From: Thermophilibacter provencensis
GTDB lineage: Bacteria > Actinomycetota > Coriobacteriia > Coriobacteriales > Atopobiaceae
Assembly: GCF_900128445.1 (NCBI RefSeq)
Contig: NZ_LT671417.1
Span: forward strand, 1,933,201 to 1,997,200
Reading direction: 5' to 3'
DNA: 64,000 nt
Position 1 is the first letter of the stretch. Every line of letters begins with the position of its first letter. Shown piece after piece: positions 1 through 8,765 of the stretch. A program made the position numbers and the translations under genes. The notes beneath the pieces were generated by a model. It had not been told where the DNA came from. It saw only the letters and a list, made by a program, of their open reading frames with translations, and searched no databases.

Positions 1-71
1 TGGTATTATACCGCCCCCCACGACGACCCCCCCCCTTCTAGGCGTCAGCGACAGAGGGGTATAAGAGACAG
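1..71. other. Sequencing-adapter remnant at contig start
   Basis: Positions 59-71 read GTATAAGAGACAG, an exact match to the 3' end of the Tn5 mosaic end used in Nextera libraries. The 19 bases ending there match the full mosaic end at 17 of 19. The preceding bases resemble a corrupted read-1 adapter and P5 tail, with C-rich miscalls. I infer that genomic sequence begins near position 72 and that the window opens at a contig edge. Nothing in this stretch should be annotated as biology. Confidence 0.85.
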
Positions 72-81
72 CAGCGCCCCG

Positions 82-711
82 GTGGCGCCCGCCTCGCCCG
101 CGGCGGGCGACGACCCCTCCCCCGTCGACGAGCTCGTCAGCCTGCTGAGCGAGATCGAGCCCTCGGACGCCGACCTCGACGCGGAGGAGGACGACGCTCT
201 CGAGGCGCCGGAAGAGGGGGACGAGGCGTGCGCCGAGCCCGCGCGCAGGAGGCCGCGGGTGCTCGTAATCAACGGCCCCAACATCAACATGCTCGGCATC
301 CGCGAGCCGGACATCTACGGGCACGACACCTACCAGGCCCTTCTCGGCATCTGCCAGGCGAGCGCGCGCGACGCCGGCTTTGCGGACTGCACCTGCTTCC
401 AGTCCAATCACGAGGGGGACCTCATCGACGCCATCCAGGACGCCTACGGGAGCTACGTCGGCATCGTCATCAACCCCGGCGCCTACACGCACACCTCCAT
501 CGCCCTTCTCGACGCCGCCAAGGCGGTGGGGCTGCCCATGGTCGAGGTGCACATCTCCAAGCTCGACGAGCGCGAGGACTTCCGCCAGGTCTCCTACATC
601 CGCGCGGCGTGCTTCGAGACGGTCACGGGGCTCGGACTGGACGGCTATCGCAAGGCGCTGTTCGACCTCGCGGAGCACCTTGGGATCGAGGGGGACGGCC
701 CCGCGTCATAG
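82..711 (+). CDS. aroQ: 3-dehydroquinate dehydratase, type II (5' end possibly cut)
   Basis: Type II dehydroquinase, which converts 3-dehydroquinate to 3-dehydroshikimate in the cytoplasmic shikimate pathway. The catalytic core starts near residue 58 and shows VINGPNINMLGIREPDIYG (Arg74 and flap Tyr79), QSNHEGDLIDAI, NPGAYTH (Asn131) and VEVHIS (His157), the usual active-site set. The core of about 150 residues is normal length. The first ~57 residues are an acidic, low-complexity extension unusual for the family. The frame is open to base 1, but bases 1-71 look like adapter, so the GTG at 82 is only the first start visible and the true 5' end may lie off the contig. A start near the core (GTG at 259) cannot be excluded. 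Confidence 0.85.
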   Translation: MAPASPAAGDDPSPVDELVSLLSEIEPSDADLDAEEDDALEAPEEGDEACAEPARRRPRVLVINGPNINMLGIREPDIYGHDTYQALLGICQASARDAGFADCTCFQSNHEGDLIDAIQDAYGSYVGIVINPGAYTHTSIALLDAAKAVGLPMVEVHISKLDEREDFRQVSYIRAACFETVTGLGLDGYRKALFDLAEHLGIEGDGPAS

Positions 712-741
712 CCAGCAGACCGCCCGCCGGAGGAGGCCACC

Positions 742-1143
742 ATGGGACACGCTCGCGCAAGGCTCGTTCTTCCCGTCATCTACCTGTGCGCCTGGGCAGC
801 GTCCATCCTGGCCATTTGGATGGCGGACACCGTCGGGCTCATGGGCGCCATCATCCTGTGGCTCTATCTCGTCATGCCATCCGTGACGCTCGGCACCTCG
901 GTTGCCGCGGCGCTGCTCAACCCCTATGGGAGGGCCACGTGGCTCTGGGCGCCCGCCTGCGGGGCGGGCCTCATGCTCGTCCCCTACCTCACGACGACGC
1001 TCGCCAACACGCTCGCCACCGGCAACGTCCACTCCCCTGACCCCGGCGTCCTCCTCGTCGGGACGGCGATCTCGCTCGTTGGCCTCCTCGTCGGGCGCGC
1101 CGCGAGGGCCGTCCGCCGGAGAGGCGGAGGGGAGCGTGCGTGA
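742..1143 (+). CDS. Hypothetical four-helix membrane protein
   Basis: A 133-residue protein with about four hydrophobic segments (roughly residues 7-28, 33-60, 66-90 and 100-122) and a basic tail RRRGGGERA, which suggests an inner-membrane protein with a cytoplasmic C-terminus. I do not recognise the family. The start is supported by GGAGGAGG six or so bases upstream of the ATG. It follows aroQ by 30 bases, so cotranscription is likely. Its TGA stop overlaps the GTG of the next small ORF. Confidence 0.6.
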   Translation: MGHARARLVLPVIYLCAWAASILAIWMADTVGLMGAIILWLYLVMPSVTLGTSVAAALLNPYGRATWLWAPACGAGLMLVPYLTTTLANTLATGNVHSPDPGVLLVGTAISLVGLLVGRAARAVRRRGGGERA

Positions 1144-1244
1144 GGGCGGGAAAGGGGCTTGCCCTCACGCTCTCCTACCTCGTGACGTGGGCGCTCGCCG
1201 CCGCCGTGCTGCTCGCCGCCCGCGAGGGCGCGGACGGTCCCTAG
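1140..1244 (+). CDS. Candidate 34-residue single-pass membrane protein
   Basis: A GTG start overlaps the TGA stop of the upstream membrane-protein gene (GTGA), with a purine-rich GGAGGGGAG about six bases upstream. The product has a basic N-terminus (VRAGKG) followed by one hydrophobic segment of about 20 residues rich in Leu and Ala, then a short polar tail. Tight coupling and a credible transmembrane helix favour translation, but no family is recognised. The stop at 1242-1244 abuts the stop of the convergent gene. Confidence 0.4.
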   Translation: MRAGKGLALTLSYLVTWALAAAVLLAAREGADGP

Positions 1245-1840
1245 CGGCTGCGGCAGCTCCAGACGGCGCCCTCCGTGGCGATGAAGTCGACCGGGATGTC
1301 GTGGCCATCCGTCGGGAGCGGGTTGGAGGAGAGCATCGCCGTGCGCGCGAGCCCGATCTTGTCGCCGGGGTAGAATGCGAGGAAGCGGTCATAGTAGCCG
1401 CCGCCGTACCCCACGCGGTGTCCGGCGCCGTCGAAGACGAGGCCCGGGACCAGGCACACCGAGCCGACCATCTCGGGCGTGGTCACGACCGGCGCGCCCG
1501 CGGCGGGCTCCAGGATGCGCATCGTGCGGGGAACGAGCTCGTCGAGGGAGCCGATCTCGTGGAAGGTCATGTCGTGGGCCTCGAGGTCGACCCTCGGAAC
1601 GGCGACGCGCCGCCCCCGCGAGAGCAGCGCCTCGATGAGGGGGCGCGTCCCCACCTCCGCATCGCGCGAGACGTACGTCAGCACGAGAGGGGCCTCGGAG
1701 AAGAGCGGGAACGCCTCGAGGGCGCCCCGTATGGAGGCGTCGCTCTCGAGGCGCGATCGAGCCGGGATGGTGCGACGGGCGACGAGGTAGTTGCTCCTGA
1801 GCGAGCTCTTGTCGGCGTCCGTCCCGTATGAGCTCGCCAT
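1241..1840 (-). CDS. 5-formyltetrahydrofolate cyclo-ligase
   Basis: The 199-residue product is the usual size for the YgfA/MTHFS family, which converts 5-formyl-THF to 5,10-methenyl-THF using ATP. The signature near the C-terminus, VPGLVFDGAGHRVGYGGGYY, is the family's substrate/ATP loop. N-terminal Arg residues in the LRSNYLVARRTIP region match the nucleotide-binding start of these enzymes. I chose ATG at 1840 because it is preceded by GAGAGGGGAG; the frame is open further upstream. It fits the strong one-carbon theme of the window but stands alone here. Confidence 0.9.
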   Translation of the reverse strand: MASSYGTDADKSSLRSNYLVARRTIPARSRLESDASIRGALEAFPLFSEAPLVLTYVSRDAEVGTRPLIEALLSRGRRVAVPRVDLEAHDMTFHEIGSLDELVPRTMRILEPAAGAPVVTTPEMVGSVCLVPGLVFDGAGHRVGYGGGYYDRFLAFYPGDKIGLARTAMLSSNPLPTDGHDIPVDFIATEGAVWSCRSR

Positions 1841-1988
1841 GGCCTCTCCCCTCTCGCGTCGCAGTGTGTCCATTCTAACAGTGAATCCCACACGCGCCGG
1901 TCTCGCGCCGGGCAATTCGGCCCGTTTTGCCGTACCATAGATGGTCGTGTGAACGCGAACGCGCGAGGGCGCGACGAAGGGGGAAGAC

Positions 1989-3038
1989 ATGCCCAACGAG
2001 GGAAGCTACGAGGCGGCAAAGCGCCGGAGCGACGAGGTCCACGCCGACCTTCTCGTCCATCCCGAGAACTACACGATGCTCACGGGCGACCGCCCGACGG
2101 GCCGGCTGCACCTCGGCCACTACTTCGGCACGCTCGTCGACCGCGTCAGGCTTCAGGACATGGGCGTGCGCACCAACATCATCATCGCCGACTACCAGGT
2201 CATCACCGACCGCGACACCACCGAGCACATCCGCGACAACGTCTACAACATGGTCATCGACTACCTGGCCTGCGGCATCGACCCGGCGAGGACCATGATC
2301 TTCACGCACTCGTCGGTGCCGGAGCTCAACCAGCTCATGCTCCCCTTCCTCTCCCTCGTGACCGAGGCCGAGATGGAGCGCAACCCCACCGTGAAGGCCG
2401 AGCAGGAGGCCTCCGGCCACGCGCTCACGGGGCTTCTGCTCACCTATCCCGTCCACCAGGCCTGCGACATCCTCTTCTGCAAGGGCAACATCGTGCCCGT
2501 GGGACGCGACCAGCTCCCCCACATCGAGATCACCTCGAAGATCGCCCGCCGCTTCAACGAGCGCTACGGCAAGGTCTTCCCCGACGTGACGGGCCTTCTC
2601 ACCTCCACGCCGCTCCTGCCCGGCCTCGACGGCCGCAAGATGAGCAAGTCCTACGGCAACGCGATCTCCATCTCCATGACCGCCGAGGAGACCGCCAGGC
2701 TCATCAAGAAGTCCAAGAGCGACTCCGAGCGCATGATCACCTTCGACCCCGAGGGGCGCCCCGAGATCTCCGGCCTGCTCACCACGGCCGGCATCTGCAC
2801 CGGCCGCGACCCGAGGGAGATCGCAGAGGAGATCGGCATGGGCGGCGCGGGCCAGCTCAAGCGCGTGGTGACCGAGGCCGTCAACGGCTACTTCGCCCCC
2901 ATCCGCGAGCGCAGGGCAGAGATCGAGAAGGACATGGGCTACGTGGCGGACGTCCTCCACGAGGGCAACCGCCGCGCCCGCGAGATCGCCGCCGCGACCC
3001 TCGACGAGGTCCGCGAGGTCATGGGCATGGTGTACTAG
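1989..3038 (+). CDS. trpS: Tryptophanyl-tRNA synthetase
   Basis: Class I aminoacyl-tRNA synthetase charging tRNA-Trp, 349 residues, normal for bacterial TrpRS. TGDRPTGRLHLGHYFGTL (about residues 33-50) holds the HIGH-type motif as HLGH, and KMSKS sits at about residues 217-221. The start is preceded by GGGGGAAG. No T-box or leader peptide is seen upstream. It is followed by a long palindrome (3050-3144) shared with the convergent carbamoyltransferase gene. Confidence 0.97.
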   Translation: MPNEGSYEAAKRRSDEVHADLLVHPENYTMLTGDRPTGRLHLGHYFGTLVDRVRLQDMGVRTNIIIADYQVITDRDTTEHIRDNVYNMVIDYLACGIDPARTMIFTHSSVPELNQLMLPFLSLVTEAEMERNPTVKAEQEASGHALTGLLLTYPVHQACDILFCKGNIVPVGRDQLPHIEITSKIARRFNERYGKVFPDVTGLLTSTPLLPGLDGRKMSKSYGNAISISMTAEETARLIKKSKSDSERMITFDPEGRPEISGLLTTAGICTGRDPREIAEEIGMGGAGQLKRVVTEAVNGYFAPIRERRAEIEKDMGYVADVLHEGNRRAREIAAATLDEVREVMGMVY

Positions 3039-3049
3039 CGCGACGCTCT

Positions 3050-3144
3050 CCTAACAAAGGTGACAGGGCAAACTGTCATGAAAGGGGCGGGCCGAATAGC
3101 CCGCCCCTAATTACATGACAGTTTGCCCTGTCACCTTTGTCAGG
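3050..3144. repeat. Long palindrome, CCTGACAAAGGTGACAGGG family (copy 1)
   Basis: Arms 3050-3080 and 3114-3144 are 31 bp with one mismatch. The loop contains its own hairpin (GGGGCGGGC paired with GCCCGCCCC). It sits between convergent trpS and the carbamoyltransferase gene, so it may terminate both. The same arm sequence returns near 42022, 44302, 52205 and 55250, so it is a dispersed element and not only a terminator. Confidence 0.85.
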
Positions 3145-3152
3145 CGCCCGAG

Positions 3153-4151
3153 CTACTGCAGCGTGGCCAGCATGACGGCCTTGATCGAGTGCAGGCGGTT
3201 CTCGGCCTCCTCGAAGACGCGAGAGCGCGCCCCCTCGAAGACCTCGTCGGTGACCTCGAGCTCGGCCAGGCCGAACTTCTGGTAGACCTCCTCGCCGATG
3301 GTGGTCTTGCGGTCGTGGAAGCTCGGCAGGCAGTGCATGAAGATCGCGTCGTCTGCGGCCCTGGACATGAGCTCGTCGTTCACCTGGTACGGCGAGAGCA
3401 GGCGTATGCGCTCGCCCCAGAGGTCGGCCGACTCCCCCATGGAGACCCAGATGTCGGTGTAGATGACGCTCGCGCCGCGCGCGCCCTCGTCAACGTCGGC
3501 GGTGAGGGTGATCGTGGAGCCGGTCCCCGCCGCAACCTCGCGGCACGCCTCGACAAGCTCGGCAGCGGGCATCTGCTCGGCGGGGCCGCACGCGCAGAAG
3601 TCGATCCCCAGCTTGGCGCACACCACCATGAGGGAGTTGCCCACGTTGTTGCCCGCGTCGCCCATGAAGGTCACCTTGCGGCCGGCCATGCCGCCCCGCC
3701 CGAACTCCTCCTCCATCGTGAGCACGTCGGCGAGCATCTGCGTGGGGTGGAACTCCGTGGTGAGCCCGTTCCAGACGGGCACGCCCGCGTACGCGGCGAG
3801 CTCCTCCACGCGCTCCTGCCCGAAGCCGCGGTACTCGATGCCGTCGAACATGCGGCCGAGCACGCGCGCGGTGTCGGCGATGGACTCCTTCTTCCCGATC
3901 TGGCTCGCGGAGGGGTCGAGGTAGACGGCGTGCATGCCGAGGTCCGCCGCGCCCACCTCGAAGGCGCAGCGCGTGCGCGTGGAGGTCTTCTCGAAGACGA
4001 GGGCGACGTTTCTGCCCTCGAGGTAGCGGTGCGGCTCATGGGCGCGCTTCTTCGCCTTGAGGTCGGCGGAGAGGTCGAGCAGGTAACGAATCTCGTCAGG
4101 GGTGAAGTCGAGGAGCTTGAGGAAGCTCCGCCCAGAGAGGCTCACGGACAT
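3153..4151 (-). CDS. argF: Ornithine carbamoyltransferase
   Basis: The 332-residue enzyme interconverts ornithine plus carbamoyl phosphate and citrulline. It shows the carbamoyl-phosphate motif STRTR (about residues 57-61), HPTQ in [13 protein letters not shown], the ornithine-binding [12 protein letters not shown] and HCLPSFHD. Length and the [15 protein letters not shown] / [14 protein letters not shown] segments look more like catabolic ArcB than short anabolic ArgF, but no arcA or arcC is nearby, so the direction of the reaction is open. An SD-like GGAGAAGAAC precedes the ATG. Confidence 0.95.
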   Translation of the reverse strand: MSVSLSGRSFLKLLDFTPDEIRYLLDLSADLKAKKRAHEPHRYLEGRNVALVFEKTSTRTRCAFEVGAADLGMHAVYLDPSASQIGKKESIADTARVLGRMFDGIEYRGFGQERVEELAAYAGVPVWNGLTTEFHPTQMLADVLTMEEEFGRGGMAGRKVTFMGDAGNNVGNSLMVVCAKLGIDFCACGPAEQMPAAELVEACREVAAGTGSTITLTADVDEGARGASVIYTDIWVSMGESADLWGERIRLLSPYQVNDELMSRAADDAIFMHCLPSFHDRKTTIGEEVYQKFGLAELEVTDEVFEGARSRVFEEAENRLHSIKAVMLATLQ

Positions 4152-4353
4152 GTTCTTCTCCTTCCGGGCGCGGCCCGTCGCGGGTTTGCTGAGAAGTGCA
4201 TTGTATTCCCTGCCGCTCGCCGGCGGGCGCGGTAGAGCGTGCCGCTTTGCACAACCTTAACGGTCGCAGGGGCGGCGCGGCGGCGCGCAAGCGGTACTAT
4301 GTGAGAATAGCCGTGAGGTAGGCTCACACCACAACGCCGTTGAAAGGTTCGCG

Positions 4354-6987
4354 ATGAGCAAGGACAAGACGAAAGACGCCGCAGACCAGGATGCCAAGAA
4401 GGGCACCAAGACGGCACACCGCGAGAAGGAGCTCGAGAAGGCCGCCGAGAAGTACGCCGGGAAGGCCGCCGGCAGGGACAAGGACGGCAAGCGCGACTTC
4501 TCCTACACCCAGAACCGCGAGATCAGCTGGCTGCGCTTCGACGACCGCATCCTCGACGAGGCCTATGACCCCGACGTCCCCGTCTTCGAGCGCCTCAAGT
4601 TCTGCGAGATCGTCGAGTCCAACCTCGACGAGTGGTTCATGATCCGCGTGGGCGGCCTCTCCGACCTCGCCTCGCTTAAGAACCAGCCGCGCGACAACAA
4701 GTCCAACCAGACCCCGGCCGAGCAGCTCGACAGCATCTTCGAGGCCCTGCCCGCCCTCGTGGAGCGTCACGAGCGCGGCCTCGCGGAGGTCGAGTCGCTC
4801 CTCGCCGAGAAGGGCCTCGTGCGCGTCTCCCCCTCCGAGTACACCGACGAGGACCGCTCCGCCGTGCGTCGCCACTTCGAGCGCCGCCTCGCGCCGATCA
4901 TCTCCCCGCTCATCGTCGACCCGCGCCACCCCTTCCCCAACCTGCGCAACGGCCGCCTCTTCGTCGCCTGCTCGCTCGACGGCGCCGACGAGACGGGCCT
5001 TCTCGGCATCATCGAGGTGCCGCGCACCGAGGCGCGCGTCGTCGCGCTGCCCTCCGGGCCCAAGACCTGGCGCTACACCCTGCTCGAGGACGTCCTCGAG
5101 ACCTCGCTCGACCAGTGCTTCGGCGACTACGTCCCCAAGCGCTCCGCGGTGCTGCGCGTCACGCGCAACGCCGACATCGACCCCGACGGCGAGGGCGTTG
5201 AGGAGGAGGAGGACTACCGCCAGCACATGAAGAAGGTCCTCAAGCTCCGCCAGCGCCTCCAGCCCGTCCGCCTGGAGATTCGCGGCAAGCTCGGCAAGAA
5301 GCTCGAGGACCTCGTCGCAGGCGAGCTCTCCCTCGAGCCGCGCCGGATCTTCCACCTGGAGCGCCCCATCGACCTCGGCTACGTCTACGGGCTCGAGTCC
5401 CACATCCCCGACCACGTGCACACCGCCTGCGTCTACCGCTCCTTCGAGCCGCAGATATCCCCCATGGTCGACCTCTCTCGCCCGATGCGCGGGCAGGTGG
5501 AGGACCACGACGTCCTGCTGACGTATCCCTACGAGTCCATGACGCCGCTCCTGCGCCTCGTGCGCGAGGCCTCCTCCGACGACGCGTGCATCTCCATCAA
5601 GATCACGCTCTATCGCGTGGCCAAGAGCTCGCACCTCTGCGAGAGCCTCATCAGCGCCGCCGAGGCGGGCAAGGACGTCACCGTCCTCATGGAGCTGCGC
5701 GCCCGCTTCGACGAGGCCAACAACATCGCCTGGGCGGAGCGCCTCGAGGACGCCGGCTGCACGGTCATCTACGGCTCCGAGGGCTTCAAGTGCCACTCCA
5801 AGATCTGCCAGATCACCTACCACGACCGTGACGGCATCCGCCGCATCACGTGCCTCGGCACCGGCAACTTCAACGAGAAGACCGCGACGCTCTACTCCGA
5901 CTTCATGCTGCTCACCGCCGACGAGGGCATCGGGGCGGACGGCAACACGTTCTTCCGCAACCTCTCCCTCGGCAACCTCCGCGGCACCTATCGCCAGCTC
6001 GGCGTCGCGCCGGTCGGCCTGAAGCCTCTCGTCATGCGCGGGCTCGACCGCGAGATCGCCCGCGCCCGCGAGGGCGCCCCGGCGCGCGTCTTCTTCAAGA
6101 TGAACTCGCTCACGGACCGCGACGTCATCGACAAGATCTCCGAGGCCTGCGAGGCGGGCGTCAAGGTCGTCATGATCGTGCGCGGCATCTGCTGCATCAA
6201 GGCGGGCGTCCCCGGCAAGACGGACGGCCTCGTGGTGCGCCAGATCGCCGGGCGCTTCCTCGAGCACGCGCGCATCTACGCCTTCGGCGAGTACTCGGAC
6301 ACGATCTACCTCTCGAGCGCCGACATGATGACGAGAAACACCGAGCGCCGCGTTGAGATCGCCTATCCCGTGCGCGACCCCGCCTGCTCCGAGATCGTCC
6401 GCCACTTTATCGAGCTCCAGCTCGCGGACAACGTCAAGGCGCGCCAGCTCACGGCCGACGGGACCTGGGCGCGCGTCGAGTCCAGCCCCGACGACCCGCG
6501 CGTCGTCAGCCAGGAGGTCCTCCTCAGGGAGGCCTACGAGCGCGCCAGGGCGGCCGTCGAGGAGCGCGCGGCCGCCGCGAAGGCCGACCGCTTCGAGCCC
6601 GAGCCCGAGGCCGCTCCGGCGCTCACGCCCGTCGAGGACGCCGCGCCCGACGAGGGGCCGGTCGAGCGGCCCGCCGCCGAGGCGACCCCCGTCGCGCAGC
6701 CCGCTCCCGCGCCGGAGCCCACCGCCGCCCGGCGGCAGGCGGCGGGCGCGACGGCGCCGGGGCACGGTGCCCGGCGCTCGGAGGGGCGCCGAAGCCCGTG
6801 CCTCACACGGCACCACCGCCGAGGAGGGTGCAGGGGGCCGGGCCGGAGGGCGGGGGGGGGCGCCCGACGCGCCCCCTGCGCCCCGCCCCGGCGCGGCGCA
6901 GGGGGCGCGTCGGGCGTGCCCTGTCGCTCTTCGGCCAGGCCTTCGGCACCCTCTTTGGCGGAGGTGACGAGTGAGCGAGGAGCTTGA
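4354..6987 (+). CDS. ppk1: Polyphosphate kinase 1, C-terminal tail frame disturbed
   Basis: PPK1 makes polyphosphate from ATP. After a charged N-terminal extension, the four-domain core starts at RDFSYTQNREISWLRFDDRI (about residue 47) and runs to about residue 715, with the catalytic His in EGFKCHSKICQI and phospholipase-D-like segments in the C-terminal half. Typical PPK1 is ~690-720 residues. The extra ~150 residues are low-complexity and, beyond about nucleotide 6740, unnatural (GHGARRSEGRRSPCLTRHH). In another frame the same DNA reads a more natural tail ending LFGQAFGTLFGGGDE, with its TGA (6972-6974) overlapping the next gene's GTG. A single-base error or indel is likely in a region with a G9 run and a 22-bp palindrome. 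The enzyme core appears intact. Confidence 0.93.
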   Translation: MSKDKTKDAADQDAKKGTKTAHREKELEKAAEKYAGKAAGRDKDGKRDFSYTQNREISWLRFDDRILDEAYDPDVPVFERLKFCEIVESNLDEWFMIRVGGLSDLASLKNQPRDNKSNQTPAEQLDSIFEALPALVERHERGLAEVESLLAEKGLVRVSPSEYTDEDRSAVRRHFERRLAPIISPLIVDPRHPFPNLRNGRLFVACSLDGADETGLLGIIEVPRTEARVVALPSGPKTWRYTLLEDVLETSLDQCFGDYVPKRSAVLRVTRNADIDPDGEGVEEEEDYRQHMKKVLKLRQRLQPVRLEIRGKLGKKLEDLVAGELSLEPRRIFHLERPIDLGYVYGLESHIPDHVHTACVYRSFEPQISPMVDLSRPMRGQVEDHDVLLTYPYESMTPLLRLVREASSDDACISIKITLYRVAKSSHLCESLISAAEAGKDVTVLMELRARFDEANNIAWAERLEDAGCTVIYGSEGFKCHSKICQITYHDRDGIRRITCLGTGNFNEKTATLYSDFMLLTADEGIGADGNTFFRNLSLGNLRGTYRQLGVAPVGLKPLVMRGLDREIARAREGAPARVFFKMNSLTDRDVIDKISEACEAGVKVVMIVRGICCIKAGVPGKTDGLVVRQIAGRFLEHARIYAFGEYSDTIYLSSADMMTRNTERRVEIAYPVRDPACSEIVRHFIELQLADNVKARQLTADGTWARVESSPDDPRVVSQEVLLREAYERARAAVEERAAAAKADRFEPEPEAAPALTPVEDAAPDEGPVERPAAEATPVAQPAPAPEPTAARRQAAGATAPGHGARRSEGRRSPCLTRHHRRGGCRGPGRRAGGGARRAPCAPPRRGAGGASGVPCRSSARPSAPSLAEVTSERGA
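6861..6916. repeat. Perfect 22-bp palindrome inside the ppk1 tail
   Basis: Arms 6861-6882 and 6895-6916 are perfectly complementary over 22 bp with a 12-base GC-rich loop. It lies just after a run of nine G (6852-6860) and within the stretch where the ppk1 reading frame looks wrong. Such a hairpin is hard to sequence, so it is both a candidate genomic element and a candidate cause of an assembly error. Confidence 0.8.
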
Positions 6988-8296
6988 GCTCGCCTGCGAG
7001 CGCATGACCTATGGCCCGGACGCCGTCGCCCACGACGGCGACGGCCGGGCCGTCTTCGTCTCCGGGGCCGTCGCGGGCGACCGGGTCCGCGCCGTCGTGG
7101 ACCGCGAGGAGGACCGCTGGGCCCATGCCCGCGCCACCGAGGTCCTGGAGGCCTCCCCCGACCGCGTCAGGCCCGCGTGCCCGTATGCGAGCGCCTGCGG
7201 CGGCTGCCCGTGGGCGGCCCTCTCGCGCGACGCGCAGGTCGCCGCCAAGCGCGCCGGCGTCGTCGACGCGCTCTCGCGCGTGGGGCGCATGGGCGACGGG
7301 CGCGCCGAGGCGCTCGTTGCGCCGCTCGAGTCCGCAGGCGATCCCTGGGGGTATCGCAACAAGGTCGAGCTCGCCGTCTCCCGCGATCGCGGCCGCGTCG
7401 CGCTCGGCATGCACGCCGCGGGCGGCGAGGGAATCGTGCGCGTCAAGGGCTGCATGCTGCTCGACAAGGCGCATGCCGGCGCCGTCAAGTCCGTCGCCGG
7501 GGCGCTCTCCTACCTCTCCAACAGCCACGGCCTCGACCTCGAGCGCGTGGGCATCCGCGTCTCGCGGCGCACGCGCGACGTCGAGGTCGCCCTCTGGGAC
7601 CGTCCGGGGGCCTTCCCTCGCGCCCAGGCGGCAAAGGTGCTCGAGGACGCCCTCAGGCCCACCTCGGTGGTGCGCGTCATGCAGAAGGGCCCCGCCAAGG
7701 CGCGCCGCATCGCGGGCGTTGAGTGCCTCTCCGGCGCGGGCTCCTGGGGGGAGCTCGTCGGCGACGAGCGCATGCGCGTCTCCGCCCCGTCATTCTTCCA
7801 AGTGAACACGCGCGGTGCCGAGCGGCTCGTCGAGCTCGTCATGGCCGCCCTCGACCCGAGGGATGACGAGGAGGCCATGGACCTCTACTGCGGCGCCGGC
7901 ACCTTCACGCTGCCGCTCGCAAGGAGGGCGGGGTTCGTCAGCGCAGTGGAGTCATACGGGCCGGCGGTGCGCGACCTTCGTCGCAACCTCGAGACCGCGG
8001 GCCTCGACAACGTGGACCCCATCGGCGGCGACGCCGGCCGCGAGTTCCCGGACACGGACGCCGACGTGATCGTCGTCGACCCGCCCCGCGCGGGCCTCTC
8101 CGCGGACGTGGTGCGCCGCCTCTCCGAGCAGCCGGCGCGAGCCATAGCCTACGTCTCCTGCGACCCCGCGACGCTCGCGCGCGACCTCGCCCGCTTCGAG
8201 CAGGCCGGGACCTTCGCACCCGTTCGCGTGACGCCGGTTGACCTCTTCCCGCAGACCTACCATGTGGAGACCGTAACCCTGCTCGAGCGCGCGTAG
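6971..8296 (+). CDS. rlmD: 23S rRNA (uracil-5-)-methyltransferase, RumA/RlmD family
   Basis: SAM-dependent m5U methyltransferase of 441 residues. A TRAM-like N-terminus is followed by the iron-sulfur cysteines CPYASACGGCPW (about residues 69-80), the SAM motif DLYCGAGTFTLPLA, VDPPRAGL and the catalytic Cys in AIAYVSCDPATLARDL. Which uracil it modifies (1939, 747 or both) cannot be told from sequence. The GTG start overlaps a TGA in the alternative ppk1 frame (GTGA), which supports translational coupling to ppk1 and the proposed frame correction there. Confidence 0.92.
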   Translation: MSEELELACERMTYGPDAVAHDGDGRAVFVSGAVAGDRVRAVVDREEDRWAHARATEVLEASPDRVRPACPYASACGGCPWAALSRDAQVAAKRAGVVDALSRVGRMGDGRAEALVAPLESAGDPWGYRNKVELAVSRDRGRVALGMHAAGGEGIVRVKGCMLLDKAHAGAVKSVAGALSYLSNSHGLDLERVGIRVSRRTRDVEVALWDRPGAFPRAQAAKVLEDALRPTSVVRVMQKGPAKARRIAGVECLSGAGSWGELVGDERMRVSAPSFFQVNTRGAERLVELVMAALDPRDDEEAMDLYCGAGTFTLPLARRAGFVSAVESYGPAVRDLRRNLETAGLDNVDPIGGDAGREFPDTDADVIVVDPPRAGLSADVVRRLSEQPARAIAYVSCDPATLARDLARFEQAGTFAPVRVTPVDLFPQTYHVETVTLLERA

Positions 8297-8408
8297 GGAA
8301 CCCTGGGCTGGCGACATGGCGAGGGGCGGCTTAACACCACCTCTCTGGTAGGAATAAAGCGCAGCTCATGACCGTTGGCCGTCATTTCTGCCAACAGACG
8401 ACAAACAG

Positions 8409-8437
8409 TTGCGCGCGCGGCGCGAAACGTGTAAAAA
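8409..8437 (+). promoter_or_regulatory. Putative promoter of the ferredoxin gene
   Basis: TTGCGC (8409-8414) and TAAAAA (8432-8437) are separated by 17 bp, about 50 bases upstream of the ferredoxin ATG. The region is noticeably more A+T-rich than its surroundings. Consensus match is only partial. Confidence 0.4.
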
Positions 8438-8489
8438 CAGAGTGAACCTGGGCGAGGGGCCCAGGCCCAGGCTAGAGAGAGGAATCAAC

Positions 8490-8675
8490 ATGAAGGCTAC
8501 GGTCAACGAGGATTGCATCGGCTGCGGGCTCTGCGAGGGCACCTGCCCCGACGTCTTCTCCATCTCCGACGACGGCGTCGCCGTCGCCATCGAGGAGGAC
8601 GTCCCCGAGGACGCCGAGGACGCCGCCCAGGAGGCTGCTGACAACTGCCCCGTCTCCGCCATCGTCGTGGAGTAG
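8490..8675 (+). CDS. Ferredoxin, single [4Fe-4S] type
   Basis: A 61-residue acidic electron carrier. CIGCGLCEGTCP (about residues 9-20) supplies three ligands and CP near residue 52 the fourth, giving one [4Fe-4S] cluster. Many ferredoxins have two; this is the short monocluster type with a Glu/Asp-rich middle. ATG at 8490 follows GAGAGGAATCAAC. It has its own promoter candidate and a strong terminator, so it is probably monocistronic. It could accept electrons from IorAB encoded at 57-59 kb, an inference only. Confidence 0.93.
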   Translation: MKATVNEDCIGCGLCEGTCPDVFSISDDGVAVAIEEDVPEDAEDAAQEAADNCPVSAIVVE

Positions 8676-8697
8676 GCAGCTGCGCCAGGCACTGCCC

Positions 8698-8725
8698 GCG
8701 GGGGCCTTCGGGCCCCCGCTTTTTG
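8698..8725 (+). terminator. Intrinsic terminator after the ferredoxin gene
   Basis: Stem GCGGGGGCC / GGCCCCCGC with a TTCG tetraloop, followed by TTTTTG. Confidence 0.9.
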
Positions 8726-8765
8726 TTTGACGCCCCATCCATCCCGCCATCCGCTCAGGCCCTCT

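Noticed and set aside
1-82. Poly-C and unusual sequence at the window start as a biological element
   Set aside because: The match to a Nextera mosaic end and degraded adapter explains it better.
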